Assembly: GCA_030550225.1 (NCBI GenBank)
Contig: JAUQPV010000188.1
Location: 1 to 5,540 of the forward strand
DNA: 5,540 nucleotides
Direction of reading: 5' to 3'
Origin: Acidobacteriota bacterium
Lineage (GTDB): Bacteria > Acidobacteriota > HRBIN11
The position numbers were made by a program, and so were the translations under genes. Under the pieces are notes generated by a model, which saw only the letters and a program-made list of their open reading frames with translations, searched no databases and had not been told where the DNA came from. This document shows, piece by piece, positions 5,259 to 5,540 of this stretch (its first letter is position 1; each line of letters starts with the position of its first letter).

Positions 5259-5540
5259 GAGGTCCCCCGGATGGCCTGACGGGTCCGCTCCGATTCGGAG
5301 ACGATGAGACTGGCCAGGTACTTGATGGCCTCGGCCATCTCCCGCCGCGCCTCAGCCACCTCCCGTCGGGCTTCAGCCACCTCCCGCCGAACTTCGGCCA
5401 TCTCCCGCCGGAGTTCCTCCTGACCCCGTTCGATGCGGTCCAGGATTTCGAGCGCCCTTCGCTGGAGCTCCAGGACCATCTGCTGGAGCTCCATCGACCT
5501 CTGCTGGAACTCTACAGTCCCCTGGCGGAATTCTCGGATC
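5255..5540 (-). CDS. Small coiled-coil protein of unknown function; 5' end cut by window
   Basis: The frame is open from the right edge of the window to TAG, giving 94 visible residues. An ATG at 5494 would give 79 residues with an AGAGG four bases upstream. The 15 codons before it (IREFRQGTVEFQQRS) continue the same amphipathic, Gln/Glu/Arg-rich pattern, so the gene probably starts outside the window. The core is almost pure heptads: four near-identical seven-residue units around RREMAEV, RREVAEA, RREVAEA, RREMAEA, flanked by MVLELQRRALEILDRIERG before and AIKYLASLIV after. That predicts a long charged helix forming a dimeric or trimeric coiled coil. No signal peptide, membrane segment or catalytic motif is visible. 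It is co-oriented with carB, 170 bases upstream, but separated by the fold-back repeat. Function is not recognised; it may be the C-terminal tail of a larger protein. Confidence 0.65.
   Translation of the reverse strand, partial: IREFRQGTVEFQQRSMELQQMVLELQRRALEILDRIERGQEELRREMAEVRREVAEARREVAEARREMAEAIKYLASLIVSESERTRQAIRGTS
5334..5417. repeat. 21-bp tandem repeat, four copies, within the coiled-coil gene
   Basis: Units at 5334-5354, 5355-5375, 5376-5396 and 5397-5417 each begin GCCAYCTCCCG on the plus strand and differ at a few, mostly third-position, bases; the last unit diverges at its end. Each unit encodes one coiled-coil heptad, so copy number changes would lengthen or shorten the helix without breaking frame. 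Confidence 0.85.

Overview
The window comes from a GC-rich bacterium that cannot be placed more precisely from this sequence alone. Codons ending in G or C dominate (GTC, CGG, GGG, GCC, ATC), and long antisense open frames run through the real genes, as expected at high GC. A thermophilic or uncultured lineage is only a guess from the overall style.

Layout, left to right. (1) A minus-strand gene runs off the left edge. It encodes a membrane-anchored polysaccharide deacetylase with an N-terminal zinc-finger-like cysteine/histidine cluster, one membrane helix, an Ig-like domain and the first three NodB motifs. (2) A divergent intergenic region follows. It holds a palindrome that can be read as an extended -10 element on either strand, 7-bp tandem repeats and a perfect 9-bp hairpin. 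(3) A plus-strand thiS gene encodes the thiamine sulfur carrier, with five residues after the usual terminal Gly-Gly. (4) A short minus-strand remnant resembles the C-terminus of a branched-chain amino acid (LivK-type) binding protein, and is followed by a stretch with 8-bp periodicity. (5) A complete minus-strand carB encodes the carbamoyl-phosphate synthase large subunit. (6) An intergenic fold-back is built from 8-bp and 7-bp repeats. (7) A minus-strand coiled-coil gene runs off the right edge and contains a 21-bp tandem repeat.

The genes do not form an obvious pathway operon. CarB makes carbamoyl phosphate for pyrimidine and arginine synthesis, but its partner carA is not adjacent. ThiS belongs to thiazole synthesis, but no thiG, thiF or thiE is seen. 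The deacetylase belongs to the cell envelope. The patchwork order and the broken transporter fragment suggest a rearranged neighbourhood.

The most unusual signal is in the non-coding DNA. All three intergenic stretches carry degenerate 7- or 8-bp tandem repeats arranged as inverted, fold-back structures. I see no CRISPR array, tRNA, rRNA, insertion sequence with a transposase, or recognisable riboswitch.
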